From Chelydra serpentina (Eukaryota; Chordata; Testudines; Chelydridae): DNA of 64,000 nucleotides. The notes beneath the pieces are model-generated. The model had not been told where the DNA came from. It searched no databases and was given only the letters and a program-made list of their open reading frames with translations. The position numbers and the translations under genes are program-made. This document shows, one piece after another, positions 19,401-32,397 of this stretch (within the stretch, counting starts at the first letter, position 1; the number at the start of each line of letters is the position of its first letter). The stretch is from NCBI GenBank assembly GCA_037349315.1, contig JBAIAC010000010.1, positions 33,086,001 to 33,150,000 of the forward strand. The letters run 5' to 3'.

Positions 19401-22400
19401 TAGTCTGATGGTGAGGGCAACCATGTGGCAGATCCAGAATCTAGTTGCCCTGCTCCAGTGACTATTGCATTACTTATACACTGCGGAACAGCTTCATATA
19501 AGCTTTGTGCTTATATGTGCAACACTCCATATGTATGCTGTCCAGCATCAATCCCTTGAATGGGGAACAGTACTTATTAGAATCATGAACAAAAATCCTA
19601 ACCACATAGAGCCCATTGAGTTCAGGGATAAGATAGTTACCTACATAACTTCTCTTTAGCCAATGTGAGACCAAACTTACCCAGACATTGCTGTATCACA
19701 TCAAATGGTCCCTCGCCTTACAAACCCTGGGGTTCTAGCTAGTTACTGAAATGTTAACAAACAAAGTAACATGTGCAACTGGGTTCTCAAACCAGCTGAT
19801 GTTAGAGATCAAGACCAAAGTAGCTGATTCCATTATCCCCAGGAAATACAGAGGAAATACGAACAGTGTATGTACAATACTGACACTTATGTTTCCTTCA
19901 GAAGCTCCTAAACCAAACTGTATCTCAAAAGTTTAGTGCCACTGCTAGGTAATTTCTTTACTGTATCTCAGAGCAGCCACTTTCTCAAGGCAATGATTGA
20001 CACATGCCTGGCTGGTTGGTTTTATTACACTAGCCTCACAAGGTGGGACAGTGGTGTATAAAGAAGTCTTGCATACTCTCTTACCTTGATGTGTTACTTA
20101 AGCCTGTGCATTCTGGCAGAGCAGTTATTGTTCAGCTGTTTATAGAACAGTAATCTGTTAAATATGCATGTTTATAGCTAGGTAGCATCTTGTCTGGAAA
20201 GCATTGGGACACTTAAAGAGTTAATCATCAGTGAGGCATGGACTAATTTCTTATTGTTAGTGACATTCTGTGTCATTTGCTTCCACTCTTTCATCAATCA
20301 CAGAATGAAACTTTTGTAGCTGGATCTGATTAATGTAAAGCACTACCCCACCCAACAATTTGGAGTGGAAGAGAACATGTCAAACTGGGTTTACTATATC
20401 CCAGGATGCAGGTAGAGTAAAAACATGTTAAAGCTCTCCAGTTGCTTAGCTCTTTTGAACTGCAGTTTATTCCTTGAGTACACACTTGATGGTAAACTAC
20501 TGAAACTTCTGTGTCTTCAAATTGGTTAGACACATTCATGAACTCAGGAAAAGATAAAGTTGCTGAACTATTTATGAGATTAGGTCTGGTCCTTTTAATT
20601 CAAACCACACACATAGTTCTCAGCTTCAGCCTATGCAGAGGAAGGTGATCAAAAAGGGTTATTATGAAAAGTTCCAACTCTGTATTAACTCTCTCTTTTT
20701 TCTGTCAATCACATTCCATTTTCTTAAGCCTGGAGACACTTTAGATCCAGAGAAAGAGCAGTGCTGGCTAAGATTTTGGTGCAGACCAGATTAATTCTGT
20801 AGCTGCATATTGCTTGTGAAAGAAATAATATCTGAAATGTATGTATTGTAACAACTTTCATTCCAAAGAATTACAAATCATTTTATACAAGAATCAGTGA
20901 AATGCAACCACCTGAGATTGGAATATGGCAGCTGATCAACTGCACATATCAGCAACGCACAACCATTAAGGAGAATAAATACTTCACTGTATGGGGTGTC
21001 TCAGAAATAACTGTGGTAGACAGGTGAAGATTACTGTATCTGATTGAAATTGTAGAGGGAACTCAAGTAGGCAGAACATTGTCAGCCAATCTGGAATTTG
21101 GGAAAGATATCAGGTCTAGTGTCCTACTTTTGCAGAGAACCATGGGAATTTTAAGGGTATTAGGTTTGCATCACTTGATAAAGAATGGGCCCTTCAAACC
21201 AGAATATTTCCTAAATCATTCAGTTGGAAGAGAGTGTCATTGAAATAACGAACACTACTTACTGCAGCAGCCAGTGCTTGACTTGCTATCCAAGCTCAGT
21301 CCTGCTTATTGTGGTGTATGCACTGAAGAGACCGCAGTTCTAGATACTATGGCTGCAGGCTTGTAGTCCTCTGAATCCAAAGGCAAAACATTAAGGAGTA
21401 TTATATGCTCTGGAGTACACACAGTAATTGCCAAGCAGGGTATTTCTAGCTCAGCTGTCTCAATTTTCAGTGTGACAAATTGAGCCAAGTGTCACTTTTT
21501 GTCTGGACAAAGCTAGTAACAACATTCTGAATAGTGTAGTGAAAACATCTGCCTTGCAAAATGTCACCCATTTATCAAATTTGCCATGTTTGCTCTCCTT
21601 TTGTGAATGTTTCTATTTTCATATGGTTTAAAAAAAAGGAGGGGGCATTTATCTAAGAAAAAGTGATAATCTCTCACTAGACGTCAATAATTTCATTATG
21701 AAAACTGGGACTCACTTTCTCCACAAACCAGGAAAATGCCAGAATTCACTGGACACCTGGGGTTAAACCCTGGCTGTACGGAATTCAATGGCAACACTCC
21801 TACTCACTTCAGTGAGGCCCTTCAGTTGCTCATTTAGCTCCAATGACAGCCTGTAAATCATTATTTCAAAATATAAAAAGACTGGAGTGCAGAAAGACTG
21901 GCTGGACGGAGCAGGTGGAGTGGAGAATTTGTTATGTAGATAATGCAGGGAACTGCATGAACAGCAATTCTGTCCTACTTGTCAGGAGCTAGTCAAGCAC
22001 TGTAAGCTATAATGAGTAGTATTGATCCTTCTAAGTGGAAAGATCACTTTCTTTAAACTCATATCTATACACCATAGTTCTACAGCATTTGCCATGAATG
22101 ATAACCCAATTGGACTTCACATTAGATGGTACAACCCATTGCAGATGAAATGTTTCTGCTCACCATAAACTGTCACCTTCCGTCATTAGACAGCCACTAT
22201 ATTCCACACTCCATTGCTAGTTGCATGTGAAGTGAAGTGACTCCCATATCTAGGGCTACATATTGTCCTTCCAAAGACAAACATGCAGAACAAAGAGATT
22301 CCATCAGTTCTACTCTGAGGGCGGGGGAGAAGTTTGCAGCAAGGTACAAGGAGAAAGGGACCTGCAAAGCCTGTGAATGTGAGGATCAAGGATGAATTTA

Positions 22401-22721
22401 TAGCATAGCCCCTTAGATTCTGGGGCATTTATGGCACCTCCATGCTGCCTCTCCCACTGCAATAACTACTTCATGGAGATCCACTCATAACTGAGGGGAG
22501 TATGACACGTATAGTGCTCTACCCCTTCCAGCCTGACTGACCACATCCCCTCCCCCCTGTAGTTTCAACTTTGTAGAATTGGTGCAGATGGATCTACCAT
22601 CTGTAAAGGCAGAAGCCAACATGCAACATACCCACTGGAAGAGATGGTGAAATATTTCCCATCCTACCACTAGTTTAATACTCAGAAAAGAAGTTTGTTG
22701 ATTTACAGTATCCTATGGAGG
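19401..22721. other. No gene; 3.3 kb of unique DNA
   Basis: I see no gene, exon-like conserved ORF or recognised element, except a weak palindromic-repeat match near 21761-21828. It is the longest quiet stretch of the first half. Confidence 0.5.
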
Positions 22722-22729
22722 GCCCTCAT

Positions 22730-22907
22730 CAGGACTGGAGTTACACCTTATGCACCCTTAGCATCTTCAGCACCCCCCGCCTACAGCTGACCTTCGTGTT
22801 TTCCTTAAAAAATGAAACTTTTAACCTACTTTTAACTTTTAGGCACCCCCAGAACGTCAGCGCCCCTAGACACGTGCCTACTGTGCCTAACTGGAAATCT
22901 GGCCCTG
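22730..22907. mobile_element. Short nonautonomous hAT element
   Basis: The ends are CAGGACTGGAGTTAC and, in reverse complement, CAGGGCCAGATTTCC. Flanks GCCCTCAT (22722-22729) and GTCCTCAT (22908-22915) form an 8-bp duplication with one mismatch. Confidence 0.72.
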
Positions 22908-22915
22908 GTCCTCAT

Positions 22916-23369
22916 ACTGCCATTCCACAATGAGTACAGTCGACCCTTGTCTTTTGGGCCAAATTTTCCCCTCAAAACACATACAATTTCAATGAAATCA
23001 ATCCGCGCTATACATACATATAAGGGCAGAATTTTGCCTTTTAATTTCAAGTGCATTTCACTCTAAACTTGGTTAATTTACACTGTGCTGGGAGGTGCTT
23101 TTGCTGTGAACTTTTAAAACAGTAAAATTAACAATGTGGGTGCAGTTCAATACAGTGCGGACAGCACCTTATAATCTAAACCAAAGGACATTGTATATAT
23201 ATATATATACAGTGTATTGTTGTACATATGCGCCATCTAGAGGAAATCCATTACAGTGCTTGAGAAATCAAATTAAATTAAGCCAGTGACGGTCCATCTG
23301 AATAGAAATTAGAGACAGAAAAGACCTATCAGGTCTCTAGATGATCTCTCTGCAAATAACACGATTATT
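22916..23369. other. No gene; unique DNA with (TA)n
   Basis: No gene. A short (TA)n run is at about 23193-23210. Confidence 0.5.
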
Positions 23370-23377
23370 CTCTATGG

Positions 23378-23699
23378 CAGGAATCTCAAACTCAAATCAC
23401 CACAAGGGCCACATGAGAACTAGTAAATTGGCCTGAGGGCCGCAACACTGAAACCTTTTCATACAATGATACAAAAGTATAGTCAAAAATGAAAAAACAT
23501 GAAGAGTAATATAGTATTCTATTAAAAGTCAATGTATTAACTTTTTAAAAACTGTAATGCAAAGAGGGGTTTTAATAAAATATAAACACTCAGTAATGTT
23601 TGGAGCTTGGCTGCCAGTGGAATCGGCGCCTATGGTGGGCTGCAGGAAATAACTCCGCGGGCCGCAGGTGGCCCACGGGCTGCGTGTTTGAGACCCCTG
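23378..23699. mobile_element. Nonautonomous hAT element (322 bp)
   Basis: The ends CAGGAATCTCAAACTCA and, in reverse complement, CAGGGGTCTCAAACACG are clear terminal repeats. The 8-bp flanks CTCTATGG and TTCTATGG differ by one base. The interior resembles the family with GGGCCGCAGGTGGCCCACGG near one end. Confidence 0.85.
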
Positions 23700-23870
23700 T
23701 TCTATGGTATATGAACAAGTTGTCCTCCTGAGTCCATCTATTCTATTCTGTATAGATTTTTATGCTGTGCTCACTAGAGTATCTGAGCACTTCATAGTAT
23801 TGGAGCATCCACCCATACTGCCATTTCTGTTCCATTTCTGCATTGATCTGGCCAATGTCTATGATAGAAG

Positions 23871-23940
23871 GTGAAATCTTAGCTCTATTGAAGTCTATGG
23901 AAAAAACAGCCATTGACTTCATTAGGGCCAGAATTTCACC
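23871..23940. repeat. Palindromic interspersed repeat (70 bp)
   Basis: GTGAAATCTTAGCTCTATTG, with a loop near 23900, folds on CATTGACTTC...GAATTTCAC. The arms pair over about 30 bases with several mismatches. Similar units are at 15567, 33040 and, more weakly, 21761 and 49871. Confidence 0.6.
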
Positions 23941-25240
23941 CAGAATTTCTGTCTTTGCATACATAATTCAATCTTTGATAGACTGATAGTGAAGCTAATA
24001 TTTTTGTCTCTCATATCATAACACCAAAAATAAGGTACTCTCTCCCTCAAAAACACCAAACACCAGGTTTACTAAATACAGTGATTTATGCCTCCAAACT
24101 AACGTGTCTGTTGCAGAGTTAACAGTAATTTCTTGTTTTATGACCCTAGCATCTCCTATATCACTTCTCATTTGGAGAATTCTAAAATTTTCCATTTTGG
24201 TGCAGTGCTTTGCACTGACATGACTCTCCAAAAACATTGAGCCATTATGGCTTAACTGACACCATCTTTTATCGCTCATGCACTGCATACCCGGCAACAA
24301 AACAGGGAAACCTGCTGTGGCCAGAGGCCTACTGAAAAGATGATACCCATTTTGCTGAATACAGCACTCTGAAAGTTCACTCAGTGAGAAGCTCTGTTTG
24401 CTATTAATAAACTGTTGATCATATTTAAAAGGAAAGGGAGGAATTTTGCAGTCTCCTGATAGTGGCCACCATACTGTCAGAAATGTTACAGGGGGATTGG
24501 GAAATCCACAGCTGTGCGAGATCTTTCTTGTTCTTTATTGAGTAGAGCGGGAAAGAAAGTTCACATGATCTTTGGGATTTCCAAATATATGGCCCGCTGT
24601 CAGTGCACTCCCAATGTGAGCTCCATAGTGCCTTCTAAACTTGAAGGGTGAGCATAATGACAGAGTTACTGGATCCCACTGCTCTAAAATTATAGTACTT
24701 AAGTGGCCTGAGAGGTTATAGGCTACCTAGCCAGCCCACTAAAAACACTGGGAGGCAAAAGAGGGAGACCACAGTTCTGGAGAGGAGAGCAGAATATGGA
24801 GACTTACCCCAGAAGATTTGCCAGTGTATGGCAGAAGGGGAGAGAAGATGGAGGGAGAGTATAGAAGTCATATTGGGGCAACCTCTGGAAGGCAGATGCA
24901 GGGAGATGCCCCTTAAGCAAAATTTCACAGACCCTCAAGAAAGGTTACAATAATCAAACCCTGTTCAAAGCTGGCACAGACATGGACTTTCTGGTATGGT
25001 CTGGCCACCAGGTGCAGCTCAGGAAGGGCACAGTGGGTGGATTCTGTCAATAAATGGCCAGCACTGGAGAATTCCCTTGCTGGAGGGAATTCCCTGCTGG
25101 CACAAATCTGACAGAGGCAGTTCCTGTGCCAGGCACTCTCCCCCAACAATGCCATCGGGGACTTCCCAGGCAAGAGAGGAGCCATGTCAGGGGCAGTGTA
25201 TAGGGGAGCAGAGCTCAGCTACATTGATCCTCCACTACCA
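23941..25240. other. No gene; unique DNA
   Basis: No gene or recognised element. ORFs here lack domains. Confidence 0.5.
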
Positions 25241-25258
25241 CTAGGCACAATCCCTTCT

Positions 25259-25800
25259 GGTATAGGCGCCGACTCCATGGCTGCTCCGGGGCTGGCGCAC
25301 CCACAGGGAAAAATTGGTGGGTGCAGAGCACCCACCGACAGCTCCCCGCTGGCACCCCTGCCCAGCTCACCTCCGCTCCACCTCCTCCTCCCCTGAGCAT
25401 GCTGCCGTTGCTCTGCTTCTCCTCCCTCCCTCCTAGGCTTGCCGCCAAACAGCTGTTTCCTGCGGCAAGCCTGGGAGGGAGGGGGGAGAAGCGGAGCAGC
25501 AGCAGCACGCTCAGGGAAGGAGGCAGAGGTGGAGCGGAGGTGAGCTGGGTTGGGGCGCTGGCAGGGAGAGTGTACCCACCGGGTACACTCTGCACCCACC
25601 AATTTTTTTCCTCTTCCCCGGGTTACTTCCTGCGGCCCTCCCCGTGCCCCCCGCCCTCACCTCCCTCCACCTCCTCCCGTGAGCACGCTGCCAGGGAGGG
25701 ATGGGGGAGGAGGGGAAATGCGGCATGCCTGGGGGAGGAGGCATGGCTGGGGATTTGGGGAAGGGGTTGGAATGGGGGCAAGGAAGGGCCGGAGTTGGGG
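25259..25800. mobile_element. GC-rich hAT-like fragment
   Basis: It begins near ATAGGCGCCGACTCCATGG, a start also found at 48414 (ATAGACGCCGACTCCGTGGG). Inverted internal stretches are CACCCACAGGGAAAAATTGG and GTGGGTGCAGAGCACCCACC. The right end is not clear. Long overlapping ORFs on both strands reflect GC content. Confidence 0.45.
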
Positions 25801-26020
25801 TGTTAGTTTCTTGGGTGTTAGTGGGGTTGCTATTGTGTATGGCCTTTGCAGTGTGTGTGCAGTTGAGAGTGAGGGGTGAATATGTGCCTTTCTACCCCAT
25901 GTGCCTGCATTTCGATTGCTTGCCTGGTGCTAATCTGAGGAAGGAAAAAGGCCAAAGGGCTCCTTTCTCTGCCTCACGGGAGCTCTGAAGTAGCTGGTGC
26001 CTCTAGCAGCATGTCTCCAG

Positions 26021-26643
26021 CAGTGGCGGACTATACAATGGATCCACAGAGCCTGTGGCCAGAGGCCTCAGCCAACTGGGGGGCCCTGGAAAAATAGGCA
26101 CCTCTGCAGAAATCCACCACGGGGTGGCAGAAGCCCAGAGCCCTGGCAGAAGCCACAGGGTGGGCAGGGGAAGCCCCAGTGCCTTGATCCCGGTCCTGGC
26201 AAGAGCACTGGGTGGCCGGGGGAAGCCCCAGCGCCCGGACCCTGGCTGCCGCCCCAGAACTGGAGGAGCTCTTGCTCCCTGCTGCAGCCTCAGGGTTGGA
26301 GGAGCTCTCACTCCCCACTGTGGCCCCAGGGCCATGGCGGGGGAACAAAGCTTCTCTGGTCTTGGGTCTGCAGAGTTGGGGGGATGCGGCACACATGGAA
26401 GGACTGTGAGTGAAATGAGGGCAAAGGGGAAAGGGGCGGAACAGGGGCAGGGCCGCGGGTGGAACAGGAGTGGGGCTGTGAGGGAAGGAGCGGAATGGGG
26501 TGGGGCAGTGGGTGGGATGCAGGCGGAAAGGGCAGAAGGAAGGCGAGACCGCAGGCGGAACGGGGGGCGGGGACACTGGTCTGACGCCGAGGCCTCCACA
26601 CTTGCTCTGGTCCAGGGCCCCAGGAGGCCTTAATCCACCCCTG
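26021..26643. mobile_element. Nonautonomous hAT element (623 bp), GC-rich
   Basis: The ends are CAGTGGCGGACTATA and, in reverse complement, CAGGGGTGGATTAAG. A perfect 8-bp duplication GTCTCCAG stands at 26013-26020 and 26644-26651. Up to five overlapping ORFs of 97-198 codons on both strands are low-complexity (P, G, A, R rich) and not genes. Confidence 0.88.
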
Positions 26644-26651
26644 GTCTCCAG

Positions 26652-27320
26652 CTGCTCAAGTCACCATATTACTCTCTTACTTATATCTTGGTTACACAGT
26701 AAAATTAGATCCCCCCATTGGCATGTAAAGCTTTTAAGTTAGAGCAGATCTAACCTTTGGTAGAATTGCAATGGTATTAATGGCAAGGCTGAGTTCCTGT
26801 TAACAATCCCAACTCTCCTACTCTTTGTGTCCTTTAAAAATAAAAGACTACATTGAAAGTGGTTTGGCAATGGCACAAGCTGCTTTATCATATCACAAAA
26901 CCATGACATGACATGTTCTGTTCCAATCCAGACACGCTGCAGACATTTAAAAATCTCACATACGATTGATACATGAAAATATGCAGACAGAAAATTCTTA
27001 ATCAGTTCTAGTATAGGATAGTGCTGTTGATTGGGATTGGGAGGGAGGAGTTGCAACATTAGACTCCGGTCTCCAATGGAAAGCCCAGTGTCAATATCGT
27101 AATATTGATGTTGCATTGCAGGTTGTGATGTAATGCTGGTGTTGCATCTATCCAAAGCTATTTCAGGAGGAAACTCATGTGGATGATAGTATGGAGCCAC
27201 CAAGTGTTCGGATAATGCCTAGCATTATGGGGTCTTGGTCTATATCTGTGACTCCTTGGTACTATGGTAATAAATAATAATGTTACATCATCGATGCAGG
27301 AGACTTGACAGGGTTGCTCT
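26652..27320. other. No gene; unique DNA
   Basis: No gene is supported; the 154-codon minus-strand ORF at 26739-27203 has no family resemblance that I recognise. Confidence 0.45.
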
Positions 27321-27324
27321 ATTA

Positions 27325-27430
27325 GAGAGACATGGTGGGTGAGGTAATATCTTTTATTGGACCAACTTCTGTTGGTGAGAGAGACAAGCTTTCGAACTAC
27401 CCTGAACTCTTCTTCAGGGTGGGTCTATTG
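27325..27430 (-). mobile_element. Penelope-like tail, second subfamily, minus strand
   Basis: GACATGGTGGGTGAGGTAAT, ATTGGACCAACTTCTGTTGG and GACAAGCTTTCGAACTA are the reverse of the sequence at 51312-51440, which ends in a GGGCTACAAC tail similar to other Penelope tails here. Confidence 0.55.
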
Positions 27431-30159
27431 CATTTCCCCCCTACTTGGGCTCATATTTTACACAAAGTCCTACTCTCATGAAATTATCAGTGTAATCCCC
27501 ATTCACAGAAATATAATCAAAGCCCCAAGCTACTGTACTTGATGCAGGAATTACTGGGTGAAATCTACGGCCTGTATTATGCAGGAGTTTGGACTGGATG
27601 ATAATGATGGCATCTTCTGACCTTAAACTATAAGAATCACTCTCAAATCAATTTAATTATCATTATTTTTAACATAAAGTATACAAGTGTCTACAAAGTT
27701 ATTACATCAGGTTTCTGTACACAGGACACGGCTTCATGGTAGTAATGGAGTTATTTACAGTGAAGTTACACACCATCAGAGTGCAATTTGGCCAAATGTA
27801 TCCCTAGTATAGTAGCGTCCATATTTGTTTCTGTGGCAGATTGCTACACATTGTGAGGCAGTTTCTGCAGCCTCTCTCTCACTGTACATGTGTAATATGA
27901 ATAGAGGCATATAAATGTTGACAGGAATTGAGGTTCAAACTGGAAAACTTTTCCTTTGCAAGTTTAAGTGCAGGACCACAGCCCCGCCTATATACCCACA
28001 GGAAAGGCACACTAGGTAAGGGCCAGTTGAAGAACAAGGGGGAGTAAGAAGGGCATCATGCCTCCTTGCCTGTTCTGCTCCTGGGGGTGCAAAGCTACAT
28101 ACTGCTCCTTAAACATGACAAGTTCTACATGCGCAGTCTAGCCCTGAATGACCTACAGCAGGTTCAAAGCTGTTGTTCCTTTCTCCTGATAGCCTCCCAT
28201 GTCCCTTCTCTCCCACAGTTTCTTCCCTATAAGCAGCTATTTCCTAGATAAAATGTTCAGTACATTTGTGTGTTTTTCGATTGCCTATAACATGCCTTTG
28301 AGGAACAGGGTTTTTTTTAAGTACAGTGTGAAGGTACAAGAAGTAGAGAATCAGTTTGAATTCTAACAGTTTCATTAACATTTAGAGTTTCTGCTGTTAA
28401 ACTGCCAAAGAAAAACTACTCCAACTCTATTTATATGGATCAGCAAGATTTCCTACTGGTTAGTTAGAGGGCTCATAAATATTCCTCTGAGGGTATAAAC
28501 TGGATGGAAAGACTAATGGCTACTTATTTTTCAGATTCTCTCTTGTATAGTTCCTTTTTCCCCCTAGCATTAGCAAGATGTCATTTAGGGATGTGTGCAC
28601 TGGTTCAGATAAAAAAATCTGATCTGAAATTTTGCCCATACTTTGAATCTCAACTGAACTTTTTCTATGGTTTGAAAACTTGTTTCATTTTTTCTCATTT
28701 TCATGCATTTCTAAAGTTCTGAATCCAGTCAGGACTGGAAATGAAAATTCCAAACTAATGAAACAAACCAAACCAACCTATTTAGGAAGTAAATCTACAT
28801 GTAGTTGTGGGGTATTTTTAAGTATATTTCTACAGAAAGGCCAATGATATGCTACAGAGTTACAAAAATTCCAATCATAAACAGTTAACAGTTAAACCAC
28901 CTAAACTGCTTTCTAAATTCTTAACCTAGTGTTTAATTGTCACCCAACTCCCTCAGCATTTTTCACACGGGTTACTGGGCCAAAGGGTTGGTTGGCCAAA
29001 TGGAATTTTCAAATTAGACATGAAGGTATCTGAGAAGATTTAGGCACCATAAAATCAAAATGATCAATGCATCCCTCATACATACCGTGCAGTGGGTTCA
29101 GAATTAGATCCCCATTGGTTGGTACATAAACTGTCCACTAGATGGCTGTACAAAATAACAGTTTCAACCTCTAAAGAGGCAGACCAGAATGGGAATAAAT
29201 TATGGATTAAACTGTCCCTAATTATGACTTTTCCCCTAGACGAGATTGCCCTTTCCATGGAGGGACTCACAGGAAGGGACCAGAAAGGCAGGAAAACGGA
29301 ACTCTGCAAGGTTATACATATATGTACTGTGCTGTACTGTAAGAGGAAATTGGGGGGGGAAATAAACATGCATATCCAGAAATTGTTGCTTTAGTCAAAA
29401 ATAGTATACAATTGTACACTGTGCCAGAGAGGACCCAACCTACATAAGGGACTTAAGGGTTTTGGAATGGAAATCCTGTACAAATTATAAGCAAGGAAGG
29501 AAACACAGAGAGGAGAACTTGATGGACACAGATTTCAGATGCTCAGAAGCTGGGGGAAAGTACAAGTCAGCAAGGGCAGAAGATACAGAACTATTGAAAA
29601 TGCAAGTTTTTATCTAGCTCTTTCTCTTTGGGTTTTATACTGCTGTTCATTACTGTAGTATTTGAGCACCTTCCACATAAAATCAATAGCAATGTGGAAG
29701 TTCTTAGTGGACTTCATGGGGTCTCTGGCACTTCTCCCTTTTTAGGATAAAAACTGGCTGGGCTAGGGTTTGTGTTTATTTTATTTTAAGATTTTATTCA
29801 TTTATTTTGTTCATTTTATGTTAATTTGTTTTGCATTTTTTATTTATGAGGTAGGTTGGCTGGCTGTGTTTTTTTGGATAGAAGAGGGATTGCAGTGTTG
29901 AGAATATCATTCTTATGGTGGAATGGTCTTTTCAAAGAGGAAGTTTTTGCCATGTTTCCTAAAAATGGCAGTACTAGGGACTCTCCTTATCTCCTTGGAA
30001 GTTTGTTCCATAACTGGATCCCCTTGATGAAGATCCCCTTTAACCTTTCTAACAAGGGTGTTATTTTAGACCACTGGATCCATAATTTTTATACTGCTTA
30101 CTTTTGATTGCTTTGATTTCCTCTTAAAGAAAACAATATTTATTAGAAAACTAAGATAC
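27431..30159. other. No gene; mostly unique DNA
   Basis: A decayed CR1 3' tail (TTTGGACTGGATGATAATGA) is near 27585-27640. Nothing else recognised. Confidence 0.5.
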
Positions 30160-30172
30160 TTTTGGACTTAAG

Positions 30173-30340
30173 AAGCGACAAAGACATATCTGCCTCTGGA
30201 CATTTCCACTGCTTGCATCCGAAGAAGTGGGTATTCACCCACGAAAGCTTATGCTTCAATACCTCTGTTAGTCTATAAGGTGCCACAGGACCCTTTGTCG
30301 CTTCTACAGATCCAGACTAACATGGCTACCCCTCTGATGA
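30173..30340 (+). mobile_element. Short Penelope-like element with inverted 5' stub
   Basis: The tail runs ...GGTGCCACAGGACCCTTTGT...AACATGGCTACCCCTCTGAT. At its left edge AAGCGACAAAG is an inverted copy of CTTTGTCGCTT inside the tail. A 13-bp duplication with one mismatch (TTTTGGACTTAAG / TTTTGGATTTAAG) stands at 30160-30172 and 30341-30353. Confidence 0.8.
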
Positions 30341-30353
30341 TTTTGGATTTAAG

Positions 30354-31290
30354 ACATTAGTAGGGGTGGCCAGCAAGCCAAACAAAGAAAGCCATGCCCA
30401 GAAAAATACCTGCTCTCCAAAATTTCTGTACCAGTCTGTCTCAGACGTACTCAGCCCCTTCCCAGAAGGGTTTATCTTTTTTTCTTTTTTCTTTAGGAAC
30501 CAAAGAAATTGCATAAGTAAAATAAGGAATAAAAAAGTGAGTTGCTTACTCAACAGTTGGAGAGAGCCTTCCACTCCTTCCAGGTCACTTCTCAGTCTGC
30601 TGAAGGCTCTCCTTACATAGATAGGACTATTTCCCAGCAGGCATTGCCAGAACTCTTGAACTACAATGCCATTTGGCAGCGACAACTGCAAGCCTGCCCT
30701 ACGGTCCTGGTTCCACAGGAGAGGTTGGCTGGCAGCCAGAAAGGGTCAGCTTGATTTCTCACCACTTAGGGAAGAGGGAAGTTTCAGCTCATCTTGCTCT
30801 TGAAACTCGTCTCAGACCCTAAAACAGTGCACCACATAAACTGTCTCCTTCCCATCACTGACCATGTCTCTATCCCACTCTTCCTGGAATGGGGTAATGC
30901 TAGCCAAGGAGGTCTTCCTCTAAGTCTAAAAGGGCTAATACTTCTGTTACACAGAAAAATCCCTATGGCGTATTCTCAGAGACAAACACAACAAACTTCT
31001 GTTCTCAGAGATGGGCAGCATAAATGGTACCTGCACAAAGGGGATCATCAAGGCACCATCTGCAATGATCAGGGCCAGGCATGGTAAAAGCCTTGTGACT
31101 TCAAGGAATGGCAGAAATCGGGGACATCAGGTTGCAAGAACTTTTAAAAAAATCCAGACACTTCCTTATGAGTTCTATTTCCCAGTTCACCCATTAGCCC
31201 ATGTTGTCTATATTTTGAAAGCATCTGCTGCAAGTCTATGAAATGCTCTTGAAACATTATTTACTATTGTTAATCTGTATTGAGATATCT
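30354..31290. other. No gene; unique DNA
   Basis: No gene recognised. ORFs of 70-120 codons lack domains. Confidence 0.5.
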
Positions 31291-31295
31291 TAGGG

Positions 31296-31627
31296 GAGGG
31301 ATCAGCAACCTTTATCATGCGGCCCGTCAGGGAAAGCCGCCAGGGGGCAGGGACGGTTTGTTTACCTGCAGCGTCTGCAGGTTCGTCTGATCATGGCTCC
31401 CACTGGCTGCGGTTCGCCGCTCCAGGCCAATGGGGGCGCGGAAAGCAGCGGCCAGCACATCCCTTGGCCTATGCTGCTTCCCGCAGCCCACATTGGCCTG
31501 GAACGGCAAACCGCGGCCAGTGGGAGCTGTGATCGGCTGAACCTGCAGATGCTACCGGTAAACAAACCGTCCCGGCCCACCAGCGGATTTCCCTGATGGG
31601 CTGTGTGCCAATGGTTGCCGATCCCTG
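31296..31627. mobile_element. Nonautonomous hAT element (about 332 bp)
   Basis: The ends are GAGGGATCAGCAACC and, in reverse complement, CAGGGATCGGCAACC. The interior is GC-rich and itself an inverted repeat around GACGGTTTGTTTACC and GGTAAACAAACCGTC. No clear 8-bp duplication. The internal ORFs are artefacts of the palindrome. Confidence 0.78.
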
Positions 31628-31635
31628 GTCTGAGC

Positions 31636-32395
31636 CCTGCAACGTTTGCAATCTATTCTGAAATAAGATGCAACAGTTGAGTAAGGCAAGCAAAAGGAGA
31701 GGAAAAGGGTCAAGAACAAGAATAATGAAAATTAGATTGTGTGGCTACTACATAGGTTAGCTATTGTTCACCATGATGGTACCAAATCATCTGACAGTTT
31801 TATATATAAATAAAATCAACTAGCCTTAAAGAAAATGAGCACCTCTGAAAATGAAGCCATATATTTAGATGCTTAAGCATGTACTTTAGTCACTCAAATT
31901 TTGAAAATGTTGGTCCTAACCCATAATGCATATATTACCTATGTTGTGTTCACTCCATTTATGTGGTACTGTTTTGCTTCTTATATCATTAGGGGATCAA
32001 ATTGTTATGACAAAAGAAAAAAGTCGTTGAGAAAGCCATGTGAATAGAGCTGTGTGGAGAATGGAAATTCCATTTGATGGAGAATTTCTAAATTTGTTCT
32101 TATTCCAATTTGGAATGAGACTCAAACATTTCAAAAATCTCCATGAAAGAAACATTTAAAAAAATCATTTAGGATCAAACAAAATGTTTCATTTCAACAA
32201 AAGCAAAACATTGTTTTTATTTCAACTTTATTTATATTCATATTAAAAAATAGAAAATTTGGAATGAAAAGTAATTTCAGATGGAAAAATCAAAACATTC
32301 CATTCCAAAAATGGCAAAACCTTTCCCCCTTTCCCCCCCTCTGAAATGAAATTTTGGCAAAGTCAACATTATTTCACACAGGTGTTTTGATTTCC
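31636..32395. other. No gene; A+T-rich unique DNA
   Basis: The segment 32050-32390 is rich in GAAATGAAA/AAACATTTT-type sequence. No gene. Confidence 0.5.
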
Positions 32396-32397
32396 AT

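Noticed and set aside
25321..25806. 161-codon plus-strand ORF in GC-rich DNA
   Set aside because: Low-complexity product within a hAT-like repeat; opposite-strand ORFs of similar size overlap it.
26003..26633. Several ORFs of 138-198 codons on both strands
   Set aside because: They are low-complexity and lie in a nonautonomous hAT element with clear 8-bp duplications; GC content explains the lack of stops.
26739..27203. 154-codon minus-strand ORF in unique DNA
   Set aside because: No recognisable motif, no splice context or neighbouring exon; chance ORF is the simplest reading.
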